From Bacteroidetes bacterium GWE2_42_24 (GTDB lineage: Bacteria; Bacteroidota; Bacteroidia; Bacteroidales; TTA-H9): a stretch of DNA of 64,000 nt. The notes under the pieces are model-generated. The model had not been told where the DNA came from. It saw nothing but the letters and a program-made list of their open reading frames with translations, and made no database searches. The position numbers were made by a program, and so were the translations under genes. Where the stretch lies: assembly GCA_001768515.1 (NCBI GenBank), contig MEOA01000045.1, positions 112,146 through 176,145 of the forward strand, written 5' to 3'. Positions 8,920-21,034 of the stretch are shown here, piece by piece; within the stretch, counting starts at the first letter, position 1, and each line of letters opens with the position of its first letter.

Positions 8920-9849
8920 ATGAGCGAAGCCAAAACTAAACCACTGTTATTGGTCATCTGTGGCCCGACGGCCAGCGGCAAGACTGCTCTTGCTGTGAGG
9001 CTGGCCAAGCATTTTAAAACTATTGTTATTTCAGCCGATTCACGTCAGTTTTATCAGGAAATGAATATTGGGACGGCAGTACCCTCCATAGCTGAACAAG
9101 AAGGTGTACCACATTATTTTCTGAAACAGATATCAGTTAACCAGCCATACAATGCTTCAACATATGCAGCCGATGTTCTGGCCTTTACTAACTCTTTTTT
9201 CAAGGAGCATCCGCTGGCGGTTATGGTTGGAGGTTCGGGATTATACATCTCTGCTGTTTGTGAGGGAATGGATGAACTACCTGATCCTGATCCGGAAATC
9301 AGGCTTTCCATTCTTAAACGCTTTGAAGCCGGAGGAATCACAGTGCTCCGGAAATGGCTTGAAGAACTTGATCCTGAATTCTGTAAAGTGGTTGATATGG
9401 CCAATCCAAAACGGTTGCAGAGAGCTCTGGAAGTTTGCCTGATTACCGGGCACCCGTATTCTTCCTTAAGAACGGCCAAAGCAAATCCTCGTGAGTTTAA
9501 TGTGCTGAAAATTGGTATCGAATTGCCTCGGACGGAACTTTTTTCCAGAATTGAACAGCGCACCGATGCTATGCTGGCTAACGGACTTATAGATGAAGTC
9601 CGTTCTTTGATCCCCTTCCGCCACCTGAATGCCCTTCAGACTGTAGGTTACCGTGAGTTGTTTCGCTATTTTGATGGTGATATCTCCCTTGAACAAGCCA
9701 TCACCGACATCAAAACCAATACGCGACGTTATGCCAAACGGCAGATTACATGGTTCCAACGCGACACCTCAATACGGTGGCTTAAACCTGAGCAGTTTGG
9801 CGTCATTGGTCAAATGGTTTCTGATGCTATGGCAGCTATTAACTTTTAG
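8920..9849 (+). CDS. miaA: tRNA dimethylallyltransferase MiaA
   Basis: A 309-residue enzyme that transfers a dimethylallyl group to N6 of adenosine 37 in tRNAs reading codons that begin with U. Seen: the P-loop GPTASGKT (about residues 12-19), the following SADSRQFYQEMNIGTA substrate motif, HYFLKQI, the VGGSGLYI motif, and LQTVGYRELF with NTRRYAKRQITWFQRD near the C-terminus, all diagnostic for MiaA. Length is normal. It begins right after the terminator of the preceding gene and no promoter box stands out between them. Confidence 0.95.
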   Translation: MSEAKTKPLLLVICGPTASGKTALAVRLAKHFKTIVISADSRQFYQEMNIGTAVPSIAEQEGVPHYFLKQISVNQPYNASTYAADVLAFTNSFFKEHPLAVMVGGSGLYISAVCEGMDELPDPDPEIRLSILKRFEAGGITVLRKWLEELDPEFCKVVDMANPKRLQRALEVCLITGHPYSSLRTAKANPREFNVLKIGIELPRTELFSRIEQRTDAMLANGLIDEVRSLIPFRHLNALQTVGYRELFRYFDGDISLEQAITDIKTNTRRYAKRQITWFQRDTSIRWLKPEQFGVIGQMVSDAMAAINF

Positions 9850-9879
9850 CTTATTTCTGTCTTGTAACCGAACTCTCCG

Positions 9880-9887
9880 TATTTTTG
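9880..9887 (+). promoter_or_regulatory. -7 promoter box for the LtaS-like gene
   Basis: TATTTTTG fits TAnnTTTG, 19 bases before the ATG at 9907. A TTG at 9862-9864 lies 15 bases upstream of the box, somewhat closer than the usual -33 spacing. Confidence 0.5.
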
Positions 9888-9906
9888 CAACCCAATTCTT
9901 TGGTTA

Positions 9907-11781
9907 ATGAAAACTTCTCTGGCGAAAGCTTTTACAATACTGATAAGGCATTTTCTTTGGTTTATGTTGCTATTTGCATTGGCTCGTCTGGTCTTCATGG
10001 TTGTTTATTCCGGCATGATCATCAATTCGGGTGCAAGCCTTACAGAGGTTCTGGCGGCCTTCATCTATGCCCTGCACCTTGATGCGGCTACTGCATGTTA
10101 CCTGATTACTATTCCCTTTCTGTCCCTGATGGTTTGGATGCTGACAAGAGGAAATTGGATTCGACATTTCTTACTCTGGTATTCCTGTCTCACCACTATG
10201 CTTATCTCCCTGATGCTGGGCGGCGAATTGGGTCTGTACAGTGAGTGGAAAACGAAACTCAACTACAAGGCTCTTATGTATCTTCGTCATCCATCTGAGG
10301 TCTTTAATTCGATCAGCACCTGGCAGTTGATTCTCTGGTTCATGGTCGTTGGACTTTTTATATTTCTGATGGTACTGGTTTACCGAAAGTGGTTTGCCGT
10401 TCGCACTTCTGGAGCTGTAGGTCGTTGGTGGCATTTGCCGGTTTTCATTATTTTGGTAGTTCCTTGTGTCGGGCTTGGAATACGTGGTGGAATCCAGGAA
10501 ATTCCTATTAACCAGAGCGCATCTTTTTATTCCACTCATGGCGTGCTGAATGCAGCTTCTGTGAATACTACATTTAACCTCTATATCAGCATTTTTGAAA
10601 ACAGGGCTTTTCTTGACAAGAATCCTTACGAGATCATGCCACGCGAAACCGCAGAGGCAACAGTTAAGAAAATTCTTACGCCAGTATGCGATTCCACTCA
10701 GTCAATTCTTACCACCAGGCGCCCCAATGTCGTTATCATCATTCTTGAAAGCTGGTCAGCTGATCTGATTCAGTCTTTGGGCGGCGAGCCGGGCATTACT
10801 CCTGAATTTGCAAAGCTTGAAAAGAAGGGTGTTCTGTTTGGTCAGACTTATGCCGGTGGCTCACGTTCTGAGCAGGGAATGGCTGCTCTGTTCAGTGGTT
10901 TTCCTCCGCATCCTTTTACCTCAATTACTGTTCAACCCGACAAGTATTCACGATTGGCCTCCCTGCCGGCTTTGATGAATAAAGCCAACTATGCAACTTC
11001 TTACTACTTTGGCGGTCAATTGATCTATGGTAATATCAAGAGCTACATTATGTTTACGGGATTTCACAGGATTGTGGAAATGGATGGTTTCGATGCATCC
11101 ATCCCGCGTGGTAAACTGGGTGTCCATGACCAATATACCCTAGATCGATTGCTCACCGATCTCGACAAAGAAAAGCAACCTTTCTTCAGTTCTCTGTTTA
11201 CTTTGAGTACCCATTCGCCTTACGATCAGCCAATGGAAGAGAAACTGACCTGGGGAGATAACGAACGGCATTATATCAATTCGGCATACTATACCGACTG
11301 GTGTCTTGGTCGCTTCTTTGCTGAAGCCTCAACGAAGTCCTGGTACCCGAACACGCTTTTCATCCTGGTAGCCGACCATAGTCACAACTCATACCGTAAC
11401 TGGGATCCCAAGACATTTGAATACCATCATATTCCAATGCTCTGGCTTGGCGATGTCATTAAACCTGAATGGCGCGGCCAGCGGTACGATAAACTCGTAA
11501 GCCAGACAGACATAGCAACCACTCTTGTTAATCAACTACAGTTGCCCGATACAGCCTTTTTCTGGAGCCGTAACGTGTTAAATAAATGCTATGATGATTT
11601 CACCTACCATGTGATGGACGATGGTGTATTGGGCTGGAAACGCCCTGATGGCTATTTTATCGAAGAGATGTCCTTTCGGAAAACCTTTGCCCAAAACCTG
11701 CCACCCCAACGCGCTGATAGCATCCGTAAAGAAGGTTATGCCTTCCTTCAGGTACTGTTTCAGCAGTACCTCGATTTCTAG
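9907..11781 (+). CDS. LtaS-like membrane phosphotransferase (sulfatase fold)
   Basis: A 624-residue protein with about five N-terminal transmembrane helices (residues 10-200) and a large extracytoplasmic alkaline-phosphatase/sulfatase-fold domain. It resembles lipoteichoic acid synthase-type phosphoglycerol or phosphoethanolamine transferases. Seen: the metal-binding start VVIIILESWSADL, the GGSRSEQGMAALFSG segment carrying the likely Ser/Thr nucleophile region, FSSLFTLSTHSPYD, and the metal-ligand LVADHSHNS. In a Gram-negative it more likely decorates periplasmic glucans or lipid-linked glycans than makes lipoteichoic acid; the acceptor is unknown. It stands alone with its own -7 box. Confidence 0.85.
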   Translation: MKTSLAKAFTILIRHFLWFMLLFALARLVFMVVYSGMIINSGASLTEVLAAFIYALHLDAATACYLITIPFLSLMVWMLTRGNWIRHFLLWYSCLTTMLISLMLGGELGLYSEWKTKLNYKALMYLRHPSEVFNSISTWQLILWFMVVGLFIFLMVLVYRKWFAVRTSGAVGRWWHLPVFIILVVPCVGLGIRGGIQEIPINQSASFYSTHGVLNAASVNTTFNLYISIFENRAFLDKNPYEIMPRETAEATVKKILTPVCDSTQSILTTRRPNVVIIILESWSADLIQSLGGEPGITPEFAKLEKKGVLFGQTYAGGSRSEQGMAALFSGFPPHPFTSITVQPDKYSRLASLPALMNKANYATSYYFGGQLIYGNIKSYIMFTGFHRIVEMDGFDASIPRGKLGVHDQYTLDRLLTDLDKEKQPFFSSLFTLSTHSPYDQPMEEKLTWGDNERHYINSAYYTDWCLGRFFAEASTKSWYPNTLFILVADHSHNSYRNWDPKTFEYHHIPMLWLGDVIKPEWRGQRYDKLVSQTDIATTLVNQLQLPDTAFFWSRNVLNKCYDDFTYHVMDDGVLGWKRPDGYFIEEMSFRKTFAQNLPPQRADSIRKEGYAFLQVLFQQYLDF

Positions 11782-12141
11782 TATATCTGGCTTCCTGTTT
11801 CTGCCTTCATAAATTGCGTCGTGTGAAATAGTAATGTTGGCTTACTAAATTGGACGCCGGAACATTTTCTCTATTGAAAATCAAACCAGAGAGGAGCTAT
11901 ATCCTGCGTTGCTACTTTATAATTCGAAGAAGGTCCGAAGCATATATAAAAAATGGCAGCAAAAGAAAAGGGTTGGATTTTGTTAATTTATAAGCCATCC
12001 AGCAATTGTTGCGAGCGGGAGTTTTCTTGCCCAACCGATGATCCATGGGGTTGGGTTCCAATAAAAGTCGTTGTAATGCTAAAATAAAAGCCTTGTTGAT
12101 TATCAGTGATTTTAATCGTTTTGGGTGTCGGGAACTATTAG
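11782..12141. other. Intergenic stretch, no gene seen
   Basis: 360 bases lie between two converging genes. I see no convincing coding frame, no tRNA and no strong intrinsic terminator. A weak open frame on the minus strand overlaps the end of pdxB in another phase and is not credible. Confidence 0.5.
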
Positions 12142-13275
12142 TTAGATAGTCTTGACTTTGAAACCGAGCTTTTTTAAAATTGCACGTTGGGTTGAATTGG
12201 AGTCGCGTAAGCGCAGGAGATAGGCAGGCCATTCGCGTCGTACCGGGTAATTGCTTCGGAAGGTCTCAAATTCGGAAGGGTCATGCCGAAGCAGAAAGTC
12301 ATCGCGGCTGATGTCGTAGCTCTGAAGGAAGGCATTAAAATAGACTTCATTATCGCTTAGTTCATCGCAGTCGATATAACGTAGAGGTACTTCCGGTTCG
12401 GGAAGGTGTTTGGGATACCATTTTGAGGTCTTTTGCTGATTGAGATGATCGCGCAGGGCATTAACCACGAACGCGGTACCATTGGCTTTACCATCGGTTG
12501 AATAACCGGCGATATGAGGAGTGGCAATAGTGGCCAGTTGCATCAACTGCAGGTCGGGTTCAGGCTCATCTTCCCACACATCTATTACGCTCAGGATATT
12601 TGGATGATGTGTCAGCCAGTTTTTCAGGGCTGCTGAGTCGGCTATTTCACCACGCGAAGTATTGATAATTAATTGAACATTCTGAAAAGAATCCAGTAAC
12701 TTCTGGTCTATCATGTGAAATGTCGAATGTTCGCCCTCATGTGTAAGGGGGGTGTGAAAGGTTACAATGTCAGCGCTGGCAGTGATCTCTTCGAGGCTGA
12801 CAAACTTCTCATCGTCACCGGCAGCCTCACGAGGAGGATCGCAAAGCAGAACTTCCATCCCAAGTTTCCGTCCGAGGGCGGCGACTCTGCTTCCAACATT
12901 TCCAACGCCAACCACTCCCAGTGTGAGTCCATCAGGGTCGAAGCCAGTATGCTGATGAAGCCATGCAAGGGCTGAGGCAACGTATTGGAGCACCGAGTTG
13001 GCATTGCAACCTGGGGCGTTGGTCCATTTTATTCCGTGCTCCTCACACCAATGGGTATCGATGTGGTCGAAACCAATGGTAGCAGATCCAATAAATTTTA
13101 CGGGGCTATTCTTTAGTAGATTTTCGTCGCAACGGGTACGGGTTCTTACCAGGAGCGCATCAGCTCCTGCGACCGCCGGAGGTTCTATGTCTTTCGCATC
13201 CATAAAAGTGATTTCGCCGAACGATTCGGCTTCACCGCTTAAAAATGGAATTTTACTATCAGCAACTATTTTCAT
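12142..13275 (-). CDS. pdxB: 4-phosphoerythronate dehydrogenase PdxB
   Basis: A D-2-hydroxyacid dehydrogenase of 377 residues that oxidises 4-phospho-D-erythronate in the DXP-independent route to pyridoxal 5'-phosphate. Seen: the typical start MKIVADSKIPFL, LLVRTRTRCDENLL, GSATIGFDHID, the Rossmann glycine motif GVGNVGS with a downstream Asp (LLCDPP), catalytic Arg in NTSRGEIAD, the Glu in DVWEDEPEPD, and the catalytic His in TPHIAGYS. The C-terminal dimerisation region typical of PdxB is present, which separates it from SerA and other relatives. An in-frame ATG ten codons earlier (13305) exists, but the family start is at 13275. No other pdx gene is adjacent. Confidence 0.9.
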   Translation of the reverse strand: MKIVADSKIPFLSGEAESFGEITFMDAKDIEPPAVAGADALLVRTRTRCDENLLKNSPVKFIGSATIGFDHIDTHWCEEHGIKWTNAPGCNANSVLQYVASALAWLHQHTGFDPDGLTLGVVGVGNVGSRVAALGRKLGMEVLLCDPPREAAGDDEKFVSLEEITASADIVTFHTPLTHEGEHSTFHMIDQKLLDSFQNVQLIINTSRGEIADSAALKNWLTHHPNILSVIDVWEDEPEPDLQLMQLATIATPHIAGYSTDGKANGTAFVVNALRDHLNQQKTSKWYPKHLPEPEVPLRYIDCDELSDNEVYFNAFLQSYDISRDDFLLRHDPSEFETFRSNYPVRREWPAYLLRLRDSNSTQRAILKKLGFKVKTI

Positions 13276-13345
13276 GGTGATGATTTGAACGGCAAATTTC
13301 ATCATTTTTTTATCAGTAACCCATATTTTGGCGAAAAAAATGGAC

Positions 13346-13353
13346 TACCTTTG
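13346..13353 (+). promoter_or_regulatory. Possible -7 promoter box
   Basis: TACCTTTG matches TAnnTTTG, with a TTTG at 13327-13330, 15 bases upstream. It points right, toward the small open frame at 13407. Confidence 0.4.
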
Positions 13354-13406
13354 CCCGATTTTTGGAAAGTAGGTTTCCGGAAAAAAAGCAAACTAGATAT
13401 AAATAG

Positions 13407-13595
13407 TTGAAATACAATCACAAAGAGTTGGTTCCGCGGGATAAATCTTTTAGCCGATCAGAGTTGGAAATGAAGGGATTTTTTTTTGCAGGCGAAGATA
13501 TTCCCGGGTTATTTGTTTTTGAAATAGAGGGGGTACAACTGTATTTCCGTAAAACTGGTACTGATCTTTATCAAATATTTTCACTTTCCTCATAG
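13407..13595 (+). CDS. Possible small protein, uncharacterised
   Basis: A 62-codon frame starting with TTG. The residues look protein-like (charged N-terminus, then MKGFFFAGEDIPGLFVFEIEG and an aromatic C-terminus with LYFRKTGTDLYQIF) and a good -7 box lies about 54 bases upstream. I do not recognise a family, and the only internal ATG (about codon 22) would leave about 41 residues. It could be a real small gene or a chance frame; the promoter tips me slightly toward real. Confidence 0.3.
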   Translation: MKYNHKELVPRDKSFSRSELEMKGFFFAGEDIPGLFVFEIEGVQLYFRKTGTDLYQIFSLSS

Positions 13596-14854
13596 ACTTA
13601 AAGCCGTTGACCTATCTGGTCTGCCCGACCGGGCAGGTATAATAAAACATCTTCTGTTGTTCTGTACCTGTTGTTATTTTGGAAGGTTTGCTGCAATGAG
13701 CAGGTGTTTGAACTAAACTGTTACCATTTTATTTTAATTGGTTGGTTTTTATGAGAGTAGTGTAGCATTCAAAAGACCATGAATTATTTATCTTGATTCT
13801 TTTATCATTATCTGTGGCCCGAAGATTGCAATTAAACTCTCTGTTAAGATAATTTACTATTTGATAGACAGATTTCTGCTCCTGTGTTTAAACAGTTTCC
13901 GGCAGAATGGGAATAATGAAGTCAGTCGCCCTGTCAGTCAATGCTATAGGCAAAATGTTGACTGGTGATGAAACTTTTTCTTTAGTTCTTATTTGGACAG
14001 CCAATCGGCATCATAGCTTACTTCACCATCGGATTTCTGAAACAGGTACACGCTATCCTTGTTTTCCAAATACTAAACAGTTTTCTAAATTTCAGACATG
14101 CTTTTGCGTGTTATTTCTCCCCTCTCAAAAAATAAATCAACTTTTTTTCAACTTTTTTTGTAACTCGCTGTCACAGAACTAATTTTTTTAATATATTGAT
14201 TATGTGTTATTTAGGGGTCAAAAATACACCCGAGAGGGGTCAGAGATAGACCAAAGTCGGGTCAAAGATAGGTTTTTCTTATGTATCGCCTATGGTTGTA
14301 GTAACGTTCGAGTATCTTATATATGATATAAATCTAACTATGTGTAATTTTTGGCACAGTTTTAGTGGCAACAATTTTTCTGCAGGGTTTGGGTATAGAA
14401 TATTCAAGCGAAAACCCCTGCAAATTATCCAGAGCCCCATCAGTTTTTTTTAAACCGGGCATGGTATGCTCTCTATTTACACAACCCCCGAAGTGACTCC
14501 ATGTGATCTCCATAATGACCGCAAGGGAAGAATGTAAACATCCATTCTTAAGACATACACTAACCCTGGCATAAGCAAGACCAAATGAGGTTGTTATGAT
14601 ATAGTTACAGACTTGTGAAGAGAAACATCCTGAAGAACTTCAAAGAATCATGCTCAAATTTTCATTATGAGAAAATTCCATAGCTACATCCTTCTCCCAG
14701 ATTTCGGCAAAATCGTATAATTGTGAGCAATTATGTGGTTTATTAGATATTATATTGTTGATATACACAATATTGAAAATGTGATCCGTATATATTTTGG
14801 AGTTTGATCGGAAGTCGAATTGTGAAATTCGCAGAGGGTTTTTTTGATAAAAAG
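13596..14854. other. Gene-poor 1.3-kb stretch containing repeat copy A
   Basis: No credible coding sequence is visible. At 13621-13636 there is a GC-rich palindrome (CTGCCC-GACC-GGGCAG) of the kind scattered between genes as short repeats. At about 14082-14383 lies copy A of a ~300-bp repeat described separately. Bases 14384-14854 hold nothing I can identify. The only open frames (13907-14182 plus, 14640-14873 minus) lack protein-like composition and overlap the repeat or the tRNA terminator. Confidence 0.6.
14082..14383 (-). repeat. ~300-bp repeat, copy A (inverted partner at 43711-44013)
   Basis: Read on the minus strand, this matches 43711-44013 over its whole length with interspersed differences. 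Shared blocks in order are CCACTAAAACTGTGCC, CCATAGGCGATACATAAG, AAAAACCTATCTTTGACC, CTAAATAACA, GTGACAGCG-GTTAC and AAAAAAGTTGA. It contains three copies of a 13-base unit (CTATCTTTGACCC-like) at 14259-14271, 14237-14249 and 14215-14227, spaced exactly 22 bases apart. No coding frame runs through it. The function is unknown. Confidence 0.85.
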
Positions 14855-14888
14855 CAAATAAAAACACCGGCAAATTTGACCGGTGTTA
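14855..14888 (-). terminator. Intrinsic terminator of tRNA-Gly
   Basis: On the minus strand, 12 bases after the tRNA 3' end, an 8-bp stem (14880-14887 with 14863-14870) has a 9-base loop and is followed by TTTTATTT. Confidence 0.8.
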
Positions 14889-14898
14889 ATTGGAATTG

Positions 14899-14971
14899 AG
14901 CGGGAAACGGGATTCGAACCCGCGACCTAAAGCTTGGGAAGCTTTCGCTCTGCCAACTGAGCTATTCCCGC
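14899..14971 (-). tRNA. tRNA-Gly (anticodon CCC)
   Basis: On the minus strand a complete cloverleaf of 73 bases: acceptor GCGGGAA/TTCCCGC, D arm GCTC...GAGC, anticodon stem AAAGC/GCTTT around loop TTCCCAA (anticodon CCC), T arm GCGGG-TTCGAAT-CCCGT, discriminator T. CCA is not encoded. It reads GGG codons. It has its own canonical promoter upstream and an intrinsic terminator downstream, so it is transcribed alone. Confidence 0.95.
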
Positions 14972-14986
14972 GAGATTGCTGAGATG

Positions 14987-15019
14987 CAAAGATACTTTTT
15001 TTTCTTTTTCCATACCAAA
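14987..15019 (-). promoter_or_regulatory. Promoter of tRNA-Gly
   Basis: On the minus strand a TTTG (15016-15019), 21 bases, then TATCTTTG (14987-14994), 15 bases before the mature tRNA 5' end. This is the best complete Bacteroidota -33/-7 promoter in the window. Confidence 0.8.
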
Positions 15020-15080
15020 AAATGGTGGGCTTGCTTTTTCTTCCTACTTTTACCCTGAATTACCCAAATCACTTTGATAG

Positions 15081-15665
15081 ATGGATTTTGAACGCGCAAG
15101 CGCCTATATACTCGACAAGCTGAGACATGGTCTTCCGACCAATTTGTTCTATCACAACCTGGAGCATGTGATGGATGTCTATAAAGCAGTAATCAGGATT
15201 GGTGCTGCTGAAAAGCTTGACCACTCAACACTTATTGCTTTGAAAACGGCAGCACTCATGCACGATTCAGGTATGCTTAAGACATACCGGGGACATGAAG
15301 AGGCTGCCTGTTCACTGGTTCATTTATGGCTTCCGCAGTTTGAATACAGTGAGGAGGAAATGAAATATATCTGCCGGATGATTCTGACGACACAGTTGCC
15401 TCAAACCGCCAATGAAATCGGAGAGCGTATTTTGTGTGATGCTGATCTCGACTATCTGGGTCGCGATGATTTTTTTATGATTGCCCACAGGCTTCGTTTT
15501 GAATGGAATAATATGGGATTGAATGTGACTTCGTTGAAGGACTGGTACCTGCTTCAGATCAAATTTCTTGAAGACCATCGTTATTACACTTCCTCAAATC
15601 AACAATTGCGTGAACCGGGTAAGCAAAAAAATCTGGAGCTCGTTAAAGAATTGTTCCAGAATTAA
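15081..15665 (+). CDS. HD-domain metal-dependent hydrolase
   Basis: A 194-residue cytoplasmic protein of the HD superfamily. Seen: YHNLEHV near residue 25 (first His ligands), the HD doublet in AALMHDSGM near residue 60, a third His in GHEEAA, and a conserved Asp in CDADLDYLG near residue 120. HD proteins usually cleave phosphomonoesters or phosphodiesters such as nucleotides or second messengers; the substrate here is not deducible. The following UspA gene is 62 bases downstream but has its own -7-like box, so the two may be independent. Confidence 0.75.
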   Translation: MDFERASAYILDKLRHGLPTNLFYHNLEHVMDVYKAVIRIGAAEKLDHSTLIALKTAALMHDSGMLKTYRGHEEAACSLVHLWLPQFEYSEEEMKYICRMILTTQLPQTANEIGERILCDADLDYLGRDDFFMIAHRLRFEWNNMGLNVTSLKDWYLLQIKFLEDHRYYTSSNQQLREPGKQKNLELVKELFQN

Positions 15666-15693
15666 TTGAAAACCATAAGTTTTAAGTTTACGA

Positions 15694-15701
15694 TATCTTT
15701 A
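15694..15701 (+). promoter_or_regulatory. -7-like box for the UspA gene
   Basis: TATCTTTA, one mismatch to TAnnTTTG, 26 bases before the ATG at 15728. Confidence 0.4.
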
Positions 15702-15727
15702 CACGAAAAATATTTTAATAATCTACT

Positions 15728-16591
15728 ATGGAAACTAATGCAGTATCAGCTTACAAGAACTTAATTGTTGTACCGACCGATTTTTCAGAAGTATGCGCCA
15801 ATGCAGCTGCTCATGCTGCAGGCATCGCCCGGAAACTTAATTTTTCGATTTGTTTGGTGCACATTACTGATAAAGATACCCGTAGTTGGTTAAAGAGTAA
15901 CGGTTTGGAAGAGAGCGTACTGGAGCATAAACTATCGTCACTTGCTGATCAACTGGTTAAGGATTATCAGATTACAGTAACAACTCATGTCAGGGAGGGT
16001 GATATCTTTACATCGCTAAGTCAGGTATTATCAGAAATGGGCGCCAACATGATGGTGATGGCCACTCATGGTAAAAACGGTTTTCAACGTCTTATGGGCA
16101 GCAATGCTTTACGGGTGGTTACCGATTCGCCTGTTCCTGTTTTAGTCGTCCAAAAGCGTCGTTTCAATGAGGGTTACCAGCGTATTGTATTCCCGATTTC
16201 CAACGATATGGAGGTACGGCAGATGGTACGTCTCGCCATTAGCCTGCAAAAACGTTTTGGTGCTACATTGCTTTTAATTCAGGATTATGAGGATGAGCCA
16301 CGTTTTAAAGCCCAGCTTGAAATCAAGACTCAACAGATACTCGAAGAACTGCGTCGGTATGATGTTCAATATAGATTGTCGCGCTCGGAGGAAGGTGATT
16401 TTGCAGCCAATGTTATCAGTTTTGCAGCAGTCGAAAATGCCGACCTGATTTTAGTAATGAGCCTTGCAGATGGCGAGACACCCGGATTCTTCTTCAATAC
16501 ATGGTCAGAGAAAATTATGTTTAATACGGCACAGGTCCCGGTGCTCTGCCTTAATCCGGTCGATTACGGAACAATTTATTACGAATTGTAA
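15728..16591 (+). CDS. Tandem universal stress protein (UspA)
   Basis: A 287-residue soluble protein made of two Usp domains. The first (about residues 10-145) starts NLIVVPTDFSEVCANAAAHA and ends with the ATP-binding motif G-x2-G-x9-G-S/N, visible as MATHGKNGFQRLMGSNALRVV followed by PVPVLVV. The second (about 155-280) starts RIVFPISN and is more degenerate, with MSLADGETPGFFFNTWSEK and VPVLCLNP at the end, so it probably has lost nucleotide binding. Usp proteins accumulate under stress or growth arrest; the molecular role is usually unclear. The GT-C gene starts 23 bases later and probably shares the transcript. Confidence 0.85.
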   Translation: METNAVSAYKNLIVVPTDFSEVCANAAAHAAGIARKLNFSICLVHITDKDTRSWLKSNGLEESVLEHKLSSLADQLVKDYQITVTTHVREGDIFTSLSQVLSEMGANMMVMATHGKNGFQRLMGSNALRVVTDSPVPVLVVQKRRFNEGYQRIVFPISNDMEVRQMVRLAISLQKRFGATLLLIQDYEDEPRFKAQLEIKTQQILEELRRYDVQYRLSRSEEGDFAANVISFAAVENADLILVMSLADGETPGFFFNTWSEKIMFNTAQVPVLCLNPVDYGTIYYEL

Positions 16592-16614
16592 TCATCAATC
16601 CTATCTTGGTGCTG

Positions 16615-20192
<3,578 letters not shown>

Positions 20193-20223
20193 AGGTTTTC
20201 AGTGGGAAAAGGTTACGCTTTGG

Positions 20224-20703
20224 TTAGGCTTCCGGCGGATCAACTGAAGCAAGCTTGACCTGTTTCTGAACTTTAATAGCATTGAGCCCCTTAAAACCTC
20301 TTTCAATTTCAAAGGTTACCTTGTCGCCTTCACTGACATCCTCAAGCAAGCCATTGACATGGAAGAAAAAACGCTCCTGAGTGTCTTGTTCCCTGATAAA
20401 GCCGAATCCTTTTGATGTATTGAAAAAGTCGATTTTCCCTTTTCTGACTGTTTCAACTACCTCATCTTCACGACGTGGTACACTGATTTCGATGTTTTCG
20501 ACGTTTATCTTTTCTTTTTTAGAGGGATCGGGTGGTGTGTCGGTGATATTCCCAAATTCATCAACCCAGGCAATCATGCTGTCAAAATCTCCGCCGGGAG
20601 CATTCTGTCGCCGTTCTTCTTTCTTTTGCTCTTTTTCAAGGCGTTTTTTGACTCTGTTTTTTTCTTTTTCCCGTTTGTTAAAAGACTCCTGCGATCGTGC
20701 CAT
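20224..20703 (-). CDS. Cold-shock-domain protein with basic N-terminal extension
   Basis: A 159-residue protein. Residues 1-35 are very rich in Lys, Arg, Glu and Gln (predicted helical or coiled-coil, basic), about 36-85 form a charged linker, and about 88-150 form a single cold-shock domain: GKIDFFNTSKGFGFIREQD carries RNP-1 (KGFGFI), RFFFHVNGL carries RNP-2, then GDKVTFEIERGFKGLNAIKV. Such domains bind single-stranded RNA or DNA. The extended form differs from the ~66-residue CspA type. The likely -7 box implies a leader of roughly 145 bases, as is common for cold-shock mRNAs. It is convergent with ligA. Confidence 0.85.
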   Translation of the reverse strand: MARSQESFNKREKEKNRVKKRLEKEQKKEERRQNAPGGDFDSMIAWVDEFGNITDTPPDPSKKEKINVENIEISVPRREDEVVETVRKGKIDFFNTSKGFGFIREQDTQERFFFHVNGLLEDVSEGDKVTFEIERGFKGLNAIKVQKQVKLASVDPPEA

Positions 20704-20855
20704 TCGGTTTTTATTTAAGGGTGAAACATCTAAAGTTGTCCGACCTGAACAACCGCGGGTACATCAACACACCAAAGGCGAAAACTAGTGATTATCAGTC
20801 GGGGCAGGACTTAAGATCGTGTGTATAGCCGGGAGCATTGTACGATTACCGTCGG

Positions 20856-20863
20856 CAAAGATA
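20856..20863 (-). promoter_or_regulatory. -7 promoter box for the cold-shock gene
   Basis: On the minus strand TATCTTTG matches the consensus exactly. Transcription would begin near 20849, leaving an untranslated leader of about 145 bases before the ATG at 20703. No clear -33 box. Confidence 0.5.
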
Positions 20864-20978
20864 CGAAAATTTTCTCATTCCGGGCTGAATTGTAGCAACA
20901 TGGGCTTCCTGCTGTATCTTCCGGTGAAAGATGTATTGGTGTATGTACATTGATATATAGTGCTTTACCGGCATTGTT

Positions 20979-21013
20979 AAAAAAACAGAGGCAGAGCAAT
21001 GAGCTCTGCCTCT
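20979..21013 (-). terminator. Intrinsic terminator after pntB
   Basis: On the minus strand an 11-bp perfect stem (21003-21013 with 20987-20997) with a 5-base loop, followed by GTTTTTTT. It lies 21 bases after the pntB stop and ends the transhydrogenase operon. Confidence 0.9.
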
Positions 21014-21034
21014 TGAAGATTGTATTGAGGAAAA

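Noticed and set aside
8679..9008. 109-codon minus-strand frame opposite the PRiA4-like gene end and miaA start
   Set aside because: It is the antisense of the acidic GAT-repeat tail, which yields His-rich artefacts, and it crosses a terminator.
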